From: Stieleria mannarensis
GTDB taxonomy: Bacteria > Planctomycetota > Planctomycetia > Pirellulales > Pirellulaceae
Assembly: GCF_014154935.1 (NCBI RefSeq)
Contig: NZ_JACEHH010000008.1
Span: 62,001-126,000 of the forward strand
DNA length: 64,000 nt
Direction: 5' to 3'
Shown here: positions 19,366 through 27,104 of the stretch, piece by piece
Layout: every line of letters starts with the position of its first letter
Numbering within the stretch: position 1 is the first letter of the stretch
Notes under the pieces: generated by a model
What the model was told of the DNA's origin: nothing
Databases searched by the model: none
What the model saw: the letters and a program-made list of their open reading frames with translations, nothing else
Translations under genes and position numbers: made by a program

Positions 19366-20161
19366 GTGAAAAACCGTCGCGACGGGGTGGGGGTGAATCT
19401 GAACCGTTGCCAATGACCCGATCGTGTCATTTCGGCATGGAGATATCGGTGTCGCGAACCATTAGAACGGCACCCCGCGCGGACCGGTAGTGCGTTCGAC
19501 CGGCAGCACCTGTCGGCACGCGGGCCGTGCATCCAGGGCCGTGCACCCGGGACCGTGTCGCCGCAGTGCATCGGTGCACGAGTCGGCGAAAAGGATCAAA
19601 AAGCATCCCCCATCGACCGCATCAAACTTTCTTCACCGCTTCGCCACATCTAGGGGGCCGGTCTGAAGGGGGGGGCTATCGAGCGGGAAATATGGCGGTG
19701 CACAGGGGTCAGCGCAGGTTCAGCCGCCACTGGGAACGATCGGCGGCGGAATCGTCACCTTCGCACGGCTGGTGGCCTGCTCAATCAACCCTCGTCGCGA
19801 GCGTTCGAGGCGGGAAATCGGCTTCGGATCCCCGCGAAAGTATGACTTACGGGGTGACGACTTGACTCTTTCGTGGTAGAAGAATCTGGTTATCGTATGT
19901 CTCTGTGGGTCGGCGGTCGTGTCAACGAGGTTGCATCGCCGCTGATTAGTCCAGGAGGACACCGGAGAACACCAGGAGCACGGTTCTTGCGGTAATCCGA
20001 TCGAAAGATCGGGGCTGGTCGTTGCTCAGAGGCGGTTGACACCACACTTGCAACTGGGCTGGCCGGATGGCCGAGTGTGTGGGCGGCGGATCCAGCGGAT
20101 CCGGCCCCATGCGTGAATCCATCTCGGATGCGTTAGGTAGACGTAGACATTGTTGTAACAT
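19366..20161. other. Long non-coding region upstream of glutamine synthetase
   Basis: About 800 bp without a convincing gene. It holds short inverted motifs near 19515-19560 (two 'gccgtgca' boxes) and an A/T-richer patch near 19850-19900. The part closest to glnII is expected to carry its promoter. A weak GG-N10-GC match to sigma-54 promoters lies at 20011-20026 (ggggctggtcgttgct) but only the GG and TTGCT parts fit, so I do not call it. Confidence 0.4.
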
Positions 20162-20193
20162 GAAGACACCCCGCCCCGGCGGCGCGTGTCTTC
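20162..20193 (+). promoter_or_regulatory. Hairpin in the glutamine synthetase leader
   Basis: A perfect 8-bp stem (gaagacac / gtgtcttc) encloses a GC-rich 16-nt loop that can pair further. It ends 41 nt before the ATG. It has no run of U after it, so it is not a terminator by itself. A role in leader-mediated control of glnII is possible but unproven, and I could not match it to a known glutamine-responsive riboswitch. Confidence 0.35.
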
Positions 20194-20234
20194 CCAGGTC
20201 CACTCGTTTGATTCACCTAGGGAGAATCTCATTT

Positions 20235-21254
20235 ATGACCAAGTGCAAGTTGGAATACATCTGGCTGGATGGCTATCAGCCGACGCAAAGCCTGAGAAGC
20301 AAGACCAAGATCATCACCGATTTCAGCGGAAACGTCGAAGACGCGCCGATGTGGTCCTTTGACGGTTCGTCTACCGAACAGGCTCCCGGTGGTGCATCGG
20401 ATTGTCTGCTCAAACCCGTCAAAGTCGTTCCCGATCCGGGCCGCATGGGCACCGGGTATCTGGTGATGTGCGAAGTGCTCAACGCCGACGGCACGCCGCA
20501 CCGCACCAATGGCCGTGCGACCATCGACGATGACGACAACGATTTCTGGTTCGGTTTCGAACAGGAATACACGCTCTGGGATCCCGGCACCAACCGACCG
20601 CTCGGTTTCCCCGCCGAAGGCTATCCCGGACCGCAAGGCCCGTACTACTGCAGCGTCGGAAACGGCAAAGCCGTCGGCCGCGAAATCATCGAAGAGCATC
20701 TCGAAATGTGCTTGGAAGCCGGCTTGAACGTCGAAGGCATCAACGCCGAAGTGATGATGGGCCAGTGGGAATTCCAAGTCTTCTCCAAGGGTGCCAAGGA
20801 CGCCGGCGACCAAGTTTGGTTGGGCCGCTACATCCTGGATCGCGTCGCGGAAAACCACGGCGTCGGCATCAACTACCACTGCAAACCCGTCCCCGGTGAC
20901 TGGAACGGCAGCGGGATGCACGCAAACTTCTCCAACAGCACGCTGCGAACCTGCGGCAGCCAAGAAGTTTACGAAGCGATCTGCCAAGCCTTTGAACCGC
21001 GGATCAAAGAGCACATCGACGTCTACGGTGCCGACAACGAACAACGTTTGACCGGTCTGCACGAAACGCAGTCGATCGACAAGTTCAGCTATGGTGTTTC
21101 CGACCGCGGTGCGTCGATTCGAATCCCGATCGGCACGGTCGAAAACGGTTGGAAAGGTTGGTTGGAAGACCGACGTCCGGCCTCCAACGCCGACCCGTAC
21201 ATGGTCGCCAGCGCGATCATCGCAACGGTCAAAACGGCCGCGGTTCCCGCCTAG
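20235..21254 (+). CDS. glnII: Glutamine synthetase type II (GSII), 339 aa
   Basis: This cytosolic enzyme makes glutamine from glutamate, ammonia and ATP. The length and motifs fit the short eukaryote-like GSII form and not the 450-residue GSI: 'SFDGSSTEQAPGG' (beta-grasp), 'FWFGFEQEYTLWD' (metal-binding Glu), 'YYCSVGNGKAVGREI', 'GINAEVMMGQWEFQV', 'GSGMHANFS' (metal/ATP site) and 'RLTGLHETQSIDKFSYGV' followed by 'RGASIRIP'. The ATG at 20235 is preceded by GGAG at a spacing of 10 nt, which decides the start over in-frame codons further up. It is a single-gene unit with a strong terminator 40 bp after the stop. Confidence 0.95.
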   Translation: MTKCKLEYIWLDGYQPTQSLRSKTKIITDFSGNVEDAPMWSFDGSSTEQAPGGASDCLLKPVKVVPDPGRMGTGYLVMCEVLNADGTPHRTNGRATIDDDDNDFWFGFEQEYTLWDPGTNRPLGFPAEGYPGPQGPYYCSVGNGKAVGREIIEEHLEMCLEAGLNVEGINAEVMMGQWEFQVFSKGAKDAGDQVWLGRYILDRVAENHGVGINYHCKPVPGDWNGSGMHANFSNSTLRTCGSQEVYEAICQAFEPRIKEHIDVYGADNEQRLTGLHETQSIDKFSYGVSDRGASIRIPIGTVENGWKGWLEDRRPASNADPYMVASAIIATVKTAAVPA

Positions 21255-21294
21255 TTTGACGCCCCCTGCGGGTCATCGATCCGCGTTTGAAACG

Positions 21295-21336
21295 AAACCC
21301 GAGCCCGGTTGCGGTTGATCCGCGATCGGGTTTTTT
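21295..21336 (+). terminator. Rho-independent terminator of glnII
   Basis: An 8-bp stem, aaacccga paired with tcgggttt, with further pairing in the GC-rich interior, is followed by a run of six T. It lies 41 bp after the glnII stop codon. Confidence 0.75.
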
Positions 21337-21372
21337 GTTGGAGTTGGGGATCGCTGTGCGACGTCCGTTTCT

Positions 21373-21487
21373 GGAGCGTCGTCGCGCTAAAGCCCCACGT
21401 TCGACAGCCCGGAAGCGCCATCGCACTTCCAGAAAGCTGCGTCGCCGCGAACGGGAATCGCCGAAAGGCGAGACACCAGCGCTAGAG
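21373..21487. repeat. Degenerate dispersed repeat B
   Basis: The stretch carries 'gcgctaaagcc' at its left and 'gggaatcgccgaaaggcga' plus 'gacaccagcgct' at its right. These are the halves of the palindromic family found at 26388-26455, 31604-31687, 37714-37796 and 57565-57648. The middle has diverged or been expanded. It fills much of the 374-bp gap between glnII and the next gene. Confidence 0.5.
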
Positions 21488-21628
21488 ACCAACCTGCGGC
21501 GGAAAAAGGGTGTCGGACGATCCGACCGATCGACTGATGGTTCGGCCCCGCTGGCCAGCTACAATGTCCGTCCCCGCCTTTCCTTGGTCTTGCCCGTTTT
21601 CCGCTCCATCCCACCACGGACCGACTTG

Positions 21629-24600
21629 ATGAATTCGTCTGGCACTCGCCTGCTGCCCCTCTCCGCGCTCCGATTTCTGTTCCTGTCACTCGCTGTGATC
21701 ATGGCCGACGGCACGGCCCGTGCCGCCGATCCGCTGCAACTCCGCGACGGCGACCGAGTCGTCCTGATCGGCGACGGGCTGATCGAGCAAGAACAGTATT
21801 TCGGCTGGATCGAGGTGATGATGACCACCGCGTTTCCCGAGGCCGACGTCACCTACCGAAACCTCGGTTGGAACGGTGACACGCCGGCGGGTGACTCGCG
21901 CTACGGGCTCAGTCTGGTCCAAGCCGGTCACGAGCCCGCCGGGGAAGGATGGCGGCAACTGGAAAAGCAACTCGAACTGACCCGCCCCACCGTCGCCGTG
22001 TTGGGCTACGGGATGGCAAACGCATTGGAGACGTCGACGCAGACCACCGATGCGGCCAAAGTCCAATCGATGGTCAAGTTCACCGAAGATCTTCAGCGAC
22101 TGGCCGAGCGGATCCGGCAAATCGATCCCAAGTGCCGGTTGGTGTTCCTGTCACCGATTTCACCGGTCGGCCCCTCCGTCGTCACCTCCGAAATGGTCAA
22201 CTCCTACGGAAAGCTGATCGCGCAAGTTTGCGACAAGACCGGTGGTCACGATGTCGATTTGACCGGTGTCGCTGCCAGCGCTCACTTGCGGAAGGATCCC
22301 GTGCACCTGAACAGTGACGGCTACAAAGCCGCCGCGGTTGCCATCGGGGAATCGCTTGGAATCGATCGCGGGGCTTGGCAAGACAGCCCGCAAACGGAGG
22401 CCTTGCGGCATGTGGTCTTGGAAAAGAATCGGCTGTGGTTCCACCGTTCGCGGCCGGCCAACATGGCGTACGTGTTCGGATTCCGCAAACACGAACAGGG
22501 GCAAAACGCCGTCGAAATTCCACAGTTCGACCCGCTGATCGAACAGGAAGAAGCCAAAATCGCGTCGCTAAGACAATTGACGGCCGAGGGCGGTCAAGAG
22601 CCCGCGCCGCGATTGGAATCCAAGTACGCGGAATTCACGCCCCAACCGACGCCCGACTTTGTCGTCGCCGACGGCCTGGAGGTTTCATTGTGGGCCGAAA
22701 ACCCGATGTTGAACAAACCGATCCACATGAACTTTGACCCGCAAGGTCGGCTGTGGATCGCCAGCAGCGAAGCCTATCCGATGATCGAAGTCGGACAGGC
22801 GATGCCCGACAAGGTTTTGGTGTTGGAAGATTCCAACCACGATGGCACCGCGGACAAGTCGACCGTGTTCGCCGACGGGTTGTTGATTCCCACCGGGATC
22901 GCTCCGGGCGACGGAGGGGTCTACGTGGCTCAAAGCACCGATTTGTTGTTTCTGGAAGATACCGACGGGGACGGCAAAGCCGATCGCCGCGAACGCGTGC
23001 TCAGCGGATTCGGTACCGAGGACACGCACCATAACTTGCACACGTTGTTGTTCGGCCCCGACGGGCGTTTGTACATGAACCAGTCGGTGTACACCCGCAC
23101 GGACGCCGAGACGCCGCACGGCGTGGTTCGATTGAAAGCCGGCGGCGGATTTCGATTCGACACCCGGCACCGGCGGATGGACGTCTTCTTTCGCGGCCTG
23201 TGGAACCCCTGGGGACACCAGTTCGACGCCCTGGGCAACTCGTTCATGAGCGATGGAGCAGGCTTTGCCGGCATCGCGTACGTGTTTCCCGGCGCAAGGT
23301 TCAATCCCACACCGGGCACGCGACAGAAACTGGATTTGATCAGCCCCGGCAACTACCCCAAGTTCTGTGGCGGTGAAATCGTCTACGGTGAAAGCTTCCC
23401 CGAGGACTGGCAGGGATCGTTGGTGACCTGTGACTTTCGGGCCAATCGCGTGACACGGTTCTCGCTGTCGGAGACTGAATCGGGTTTTGTGACGACCCAG
23501 GAAGCGGACCTGATCCGCACCAGCGCCAGCACGTTCCGCCCGATCGATATCAAACAAGGTCCCGACGGGGCGCTGTACATCGCCGACTGGTCCAACCCGA
23601 TCATCAACCACGGCGAAGTCGATTTCCGCGATCCGCGGCGCGACCGCTGGCACGGCCGCATTTGGCGAGTCACAGCCAAGGGGCATCCGCTGCGTAAGCC
23701 GGTCGATCTGACCGAACAGAAAACCGAAACGCTGATCGAGAATCTGTATTCAGGTGATCGCTACCTGACCGATCAGTCCCGCCGCGTCTTGATCGAACGC
23801 GGTGAGGAGACGGCGACCAAGCTGGATCGGGTTTGGAGTTCGGCGAAGGCACGCACGGACCGGTTGGCCGCGGCGCGTCTGGCGGCCGCGGTCGGCGAGC
23901 CGAATTCGAAATGGTTGCAAACCCTGTTGGACGATCCCAATGGCGGTGTTCGTGCCGCCGCCACTCGGATTCTGGCCGACTGGTCCGATCCGACCGACCC
24001 GCGGGCGAGCGTCCCTCGCGATCAAGCGATGGCGTGGTTTGCCGACCGCATCGCCGATCCGCACCCGCGCGCTCGTCTGGAGGCGATCCGGGGCTTGGCA
24101 AAACTTGGCGGCGTCGATGCGATTCGGCTCTCCCTGCGGGCGCTCGACCAGCCCACCGATCGCTTCATCCAACACGCCCTGTTCTTGAACGTCGATGAAA
24201 ACACCGCAGCGCTGATCAAGGACCTACGCGATCCGGTCTGGAGTGCGGCAGAGTATCAAAAGCAACTCGAATTCGTGCTGACCAGCGTCCAGCCGGCCCA
24301 AGCGACCGAGTTCTTGGCGGGCTACCTGGCCGACAACAACCTGCCACGCGATGGTTCGGGACCCTGGATCGGTCTGATCGCCAAAGCGGGCAGCGCTAAA
24401 GAACTCACAATCCTGTACCAACACGCGATCGGGGACAAACTGAACGACGCCACGACCGCCGAAGCACTCACGGCACTCCAAAATGCGAAACGGCTTCGAC
24501 GTCTGACACCGAAGTTCCAGGGTCAACCGGCCGATGACCTGAAGCCGCTGGTGTCCAGTTCCGACGCGGCGGTCCAAGCGGCGGCGATCGAACTGTGCGG

Positions 24601-25963
24601 CACCTGGCAACTCCGCAAACTGATCCCCACGTTGACAGAGCTTGCCGCCGACGAGCAACTGGACCTGTCGACCCGCAGCAAAGCCGTTGGCGCCCTGCGA
24701 TCCTGTGGCGGCGAGGCGGCAATCCGAGCGCTTGTGTCACTGCTGAGCGACGATGCGACGTTCGAATTCAAGGCGGCGTTGGTCGCGGCGCTCGCCGGGA
24801 CTGACGGCAAACGAGCCGTCCAGCCGTTCTATGACACGCTGGCTGGCGTTGAAGACGAGGCATCGGCGCTCACCTTGTGGCGGGCGATGCTGTCGGCCAA
24901 AGACGGTGAAGCGTTACTGGTCGGTACGCTACCTGCCGACGGAGTTTCCGAAGTCGCCGCCCGCGCCGGTGTTCGTGCCGCCCGAGAAGGCGGACGCAAC
25001 GCCCAAGCGCTGATCGATGCATTGATGCCGATGAGCGGGTTGACGATGACCGCCGACAAGTGGACGCCCGAGCGGAGTGCCCAACTGCGCAAGCTGGTGG
25101 CGACCAAGGGCGACCCGGCACGCGGCGAGATGATTTATCGCCGCAGCAGTCTGCAGTGCGCCAGCTGTCATGCGATCGGCGGTGTGGGCGGAAAGGTCGG
25201 TCCCGACATGACCAGCTTGGGTGCCAGCGCCCCGGTCGACTACATCATCGAGTCGATGTTTGATCCCAATGCCAAGATCAAAGAGAACTACCATGCGGTG
25301 ACCGTGCTGACCGAAGACGGTCAGGTTTATTCCGGGATCGAATCGGGCAGCACGGACGAGGAAATGGTGCTGCGAGACGCGACCAACAAACAGGTCCGGA
25401 TTCCCGAAGCGGAAATCCTGCAGGTCAAACCCGGCAAGTCGCTGATGCCCGCCGGGTTGCTCGATCGCGTGTCGCTACAAGATCAACTGGATTTGATCCG
25501 TTTTCTGACCATGCTTGGAAAACCGGGCGAGTACGACGCCAGCCGACAAACGGTCGCGCGGGTGTTGGAGGTGTTCGCCGGGTCACACCGGATCGAACAG
25601 CAGGGCAACCAGGGGATCGTGTCCGGAGAACGGACCGAGGGTTGGAAACCGCTGCAGGCGCGGGTCAGCGGGAAGATCGAAAAGGCGACGCTGGAAGCCT
25701 TGACCGCCCAGCCCCGGCACACGTCGCTGGTCAACATCTATCTGCGGACGCAAGTCGAAGTCGGCTCGGACACGGCCGCCGAATTCTCGATCGACAACAT
25801 CGACCGGGCCAACGTCTGGGTGGACGGGCAAGCGGCCGGGACGATCGACGATCCGATCAAACTGTCCCCCGGCAAACACACCGTGTTGTTTCAGATCGAC
25901 GGTCGAGGCCTACCCGAATCGATCACGATCCGCAGCGAACAAGTGACGTTCATCAGCGAATGA
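21629..25963 (+). CDS. PVC-type SGNH/dehydrogenase/HEAT/heme-binding protein, 1444 aa
   Basis: A signal peptide (cut near GTARA-AD) is followed by an SGNH/GDSL-type hydrolase domain at about 30-245 ('DRVVLIGDGLIEQ', 'TYRNLGWNGDT', catalytic-type 'DPVHLNSDGY'). A PVC-type beta-propeller 'dehydrogenase' domain covers about 340-690 ('IHMNFDPQGRLWIASSEAYP', 'ALYIADWSNPI'). HEAT-like helices fill 740-1150. A class-I c-type heme site CASCH lies near 1177, with the family's following 'VGPDMTSLG'. A small beta domain ends the protein. It should be periplasmic and redox-active; the substrate is unknown, and carbohydrate or sulfated-polysaccharide catabolism is often suggested for this family. The SGNH fusion is a notable addition. 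The start at 21629 gives a standard signal peptide. Confidence 0.88.
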   Translation: MNSSGTRLLPLSALRFLFLSLAVIMADGTARAADPLQLRDGDRVVLIGDGLIEQEQYFGWIEVMMTTAFPEADVTYRNLGWNGDTPAGDSRYGLSLVQAGHEPAGEGWRQLEKQLELTRPTVAVLGYGMANALETSTQTTDAAKVQSMVKFTEDLQRLAERIRQIDPKCRLVFLSPISPVGPSVVTSEMVNSYGKLIAQVCDKTGGHDVDLTGVAASAHLRKDPVHLNSDGYKAAAVAIGESLGIDRGAWQDSPQTEALRHVVLEKNRLWFHRSRPANMAYVFGFRKHEQGQNAVEIPQFDPLIEQEEAKIASLRQLTAEGGQEPAPRLESKYAEFTPQPTPDFVVADGLEVSLWAENPMLNKPIHMNFDPQGRLWIASSEAYPMIEVGQAMPDKVLVLEDSNHDGTADKSTVFADGLLIPTGIAPGDGGVYVAQSTDLLFLEDTDGDGKADRRERVLSGFGTEDTHHNLHTLLFGPDGRLYMNQSVYTRTDAETPHGVVRLKAGGGFRFDTRHRRMDVFFRGLWNPWGHQFDALGNSFMSDGAGFAGIAYVFPGARFNPTPGTRQKLDLISPGNYPKFCGGEIVYGESFPEDWQGSLVTCDFRANRVTRFSLSETESGFVTTQEADLIRTSASTFRPIDIKQGPDGALYIADWSNPIINHGEVDFRDPRRDRWHGRIWRVTAKGHPLRKPVDLTEQKTETLIENLYSGDRYLTDQSRRVLIERGEETATKLDRVWSSAKARTDRLAAARLAAAVGEPNSKWLQTLLDDPNGGVRAAATRILADWSDPTDPRASVPRDQAMAWFADRIADPHPRARLEAIRGLAKLGGVDAIRLSLRALDQPTDRFIQHALFLNVDENTAALIKDLRDPVWSAAEYQKQLEFVLTSVQPAQATEFLAGYLADNNLPRDGSGPWIGLIAKAGSAKELTILYQHAIGDKLNDATTAEALTALQNAKRLRRLTPKFQGQPADDLKPLVSSSDAAVQAAAIELCGTWQLRKLIPTLTELAADEQLDLSTRSKAVGALRSCGGEAAIRALVSLLSDDATFEFKAALVAALAGTDGKRAVQPFYDTLAGVEDEASALTLWRAMLSAKDGEALLVGTLPADGVSEVAARAGVRAAREGGRNAQALIDALMPMSGLTMTADKWTPERSAQLRKLVATKGDPARGEMIYRRSSLQCASCHAIGGVGGKVGPDMTSLGASAPVDYIIESMFDPNAKIKENYHAVTVLTEDGQVYSGIESGSTDEEMVLRDATNKQVRIPEAEILQVKPGKSLMPAGLLDRVSLQDQLDLIRFLTMLGKPGEYDASRQTVARVLEVFAGSHRIEQQGNQGIVSGERTEGWKPLQARVSGKIEKATLEALTAQPRHTSLVNIYLRTQVEVGSDTAAEFSIDNIDRANVWVDGQAAGTIDDPIKLSPGKHTVLFQIDGRGLPESITIRSEQVTFISE

Positions 25964-25966
25964 TGT

Positions 25967-26397
25967 GCATGGCCGTTGGCCAATTTCGCTCCGTTTGAAT
26001 CCACCTCGATCCGCCCGGATCGTCTCGGCCAACGGCCGTCAACATCCATAGCCTAGGGCAACGCCCTAGGAATCGGAAACGCAACCGGTCGGTTTGGCCA
26101 ACGGCCATAGACAATCCGCCGCCGACCGACGGTGTTGTGTATGGCCGTTGGCCAATGTGTCCGCGTGTGCGCCGGGGTCCTGGGGCGGTGCCCCAGGCTA
26201 TGGGTATGCATGGCCGTTGGCCAATTCCGCCTCATTTGAATCAACCTCGATCCTCCCGGATCGTCTCGGCCAACGGCCGTCAACATCCGTAGCCTAGGGC
26301 AACGCCCTAGGAACCTGGAACGCAACGAACCGGTTTGGCCAACGGCCATGGACAATCGGCCGCCGACACACGGTGTTGTGTTTGGCCGTTGGTGTGC
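25967..26397. repeat. Tandem 241-bp repeat of palindromic family C
   Basis: The block starting at 25967 (gcatggccgttggccaat) is repeated at 26208 with an offset of 241 bp and only scattered differences. Each unit contains paired 'atggccgttggcc' / 'ggccaacggc' boxes and a 'cctagggcaacgccctagg' palindrome. The second unit is incomplete. Inverted relatives lie at 50500-50705 and a diverged one at 63254-63494. This accounts for most of the 550-bp gap after the heme protein. Confidence 0.8.
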
Positions 26398-26455
26398 GCG
26401 CCTCTCTCTCGCTGCGTCGCAGCGAATGGGAATCGCCTAAAGGCTAGACACCAAC
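26388..26455 (-). repeat. Dispersed repeat B, inverted copy
   Basis: Read on the minus strand it begins 'gttggtgtctagccttta' and ends with a 'gacgcagcgagag' arm and 'caccaac', matching the family copies at 31604, 37714 and 57565. It abuts the family C tandem repeat. Confidence 0.7.
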
Positions 26456-26516
26456 GGGCGCGTAAATTCTCTATACTGTTCGGGCTCTTGTTTTTACCTC
26501 CTTCATCGACCTTGTG

Positions 26517-27104
26517 ATGTCATCCAAACCCACCGCGATCGTTCCCGATGCAACATCGCGGATGGAGTGTCGGGTGATCGATCCGCCGCATCCGGCGGTG
26601 ATCGACGGCGGTCGGTTGCTGGAGGCCTGTGAGCTGCGGACGCAGCGGCGGAGCGGTCCGGGCGGTCAGCACCGCAACAAAACCAGCTCCGGCGCGTTCC
26701 TGACCCACCGGGCGACGGGAATCGTTGGCGAAGCGACCGAGCGGCGCAGCCAGGCACAAAACCGTGACGTGGCACTGCTGCGATTGCGTTACCTGTTGGC
26801 GATTGAGATTCGCACGCCCAGCCCGCTCGATCCGAGCGCTTGGAATGCCGAACGACATGAGGACACGATCCGCCGCCGCTATGCAAACCATTCGCTGCGG
26901 CTGAACGACGCCAATGACGACAAGCCGGCCGTGTTGGCGTTGGTGCTGAATGACCTGTGGGTGGCCGGGGGACAGCCCAGTTTGCTCGCGCCGGAGTGGT
27001 CGGTGTCGACCAGCAAGATCGTTTCGTTGATTCGGTCCTACGGCCCGGCGCTTGCTTGGACCAATCGGGTCCGCAGCCATCACGAACGGTTACCGCTGCA
27101 CTGA
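26517..27104 (+). CDS. Class-I release-factor-like GGQ protein, 195 aa
   Basis: This is a small protein with only the catalytic RF-1 domain. The motif 'RRSGPGGQHRNKTSS' (GGQ at about residues 49-51) is the peptidyl-tRNA hydrolysis loop, and there is no codon-recognition domain in front of it. Known relatives (ArfB/YaeJ, ICT1, PrfH) release stalled ribosomes, but the basic C-terminal tail of ArfB is not obvious; the end is 'VRSHHERLPLH' after about 100 residues of helical sequence. It may form a separate RF-like family. A GTG one codon earlier (26514) is an alternative start. Its stop overlaps the start of the next gene (TGATG), which suggests translational coupling to the flavoprotein. Confidence 0.8.
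   Translation: MSSKPTAIVPDATSRMECRVIDPPHPAVIDGGRLLEACELRTQRRSGPGGQHRNKTSSGAFLTHRATGIVGEATERRSQAQNRDVALLRLRYLLAIEIRTPSPLDPSAWNAERHEDTIRRRYANHSLRLNDANDDKPAVLALVLNDLWVAGGQPSLLAPEWSVSTSKIVSLIRSYGPALAWTNRVRSHHERLPLH

Noticed and set aside
20011-20026. Possible sigma-54 promoter for glnII (ggggctggtcgttgct)
   Set aside because: Only the GG, GC and TTGCT elements fit; the TGGCAC half does not match and I see no enhancer-binding regulator nearby.
20162-20193. Known glutamine riboswitch in the glnII leader
   Set aside because: The hairpin does not show the conserved sequence of the glnA or downstream-peptide motifs as far as I can judge.
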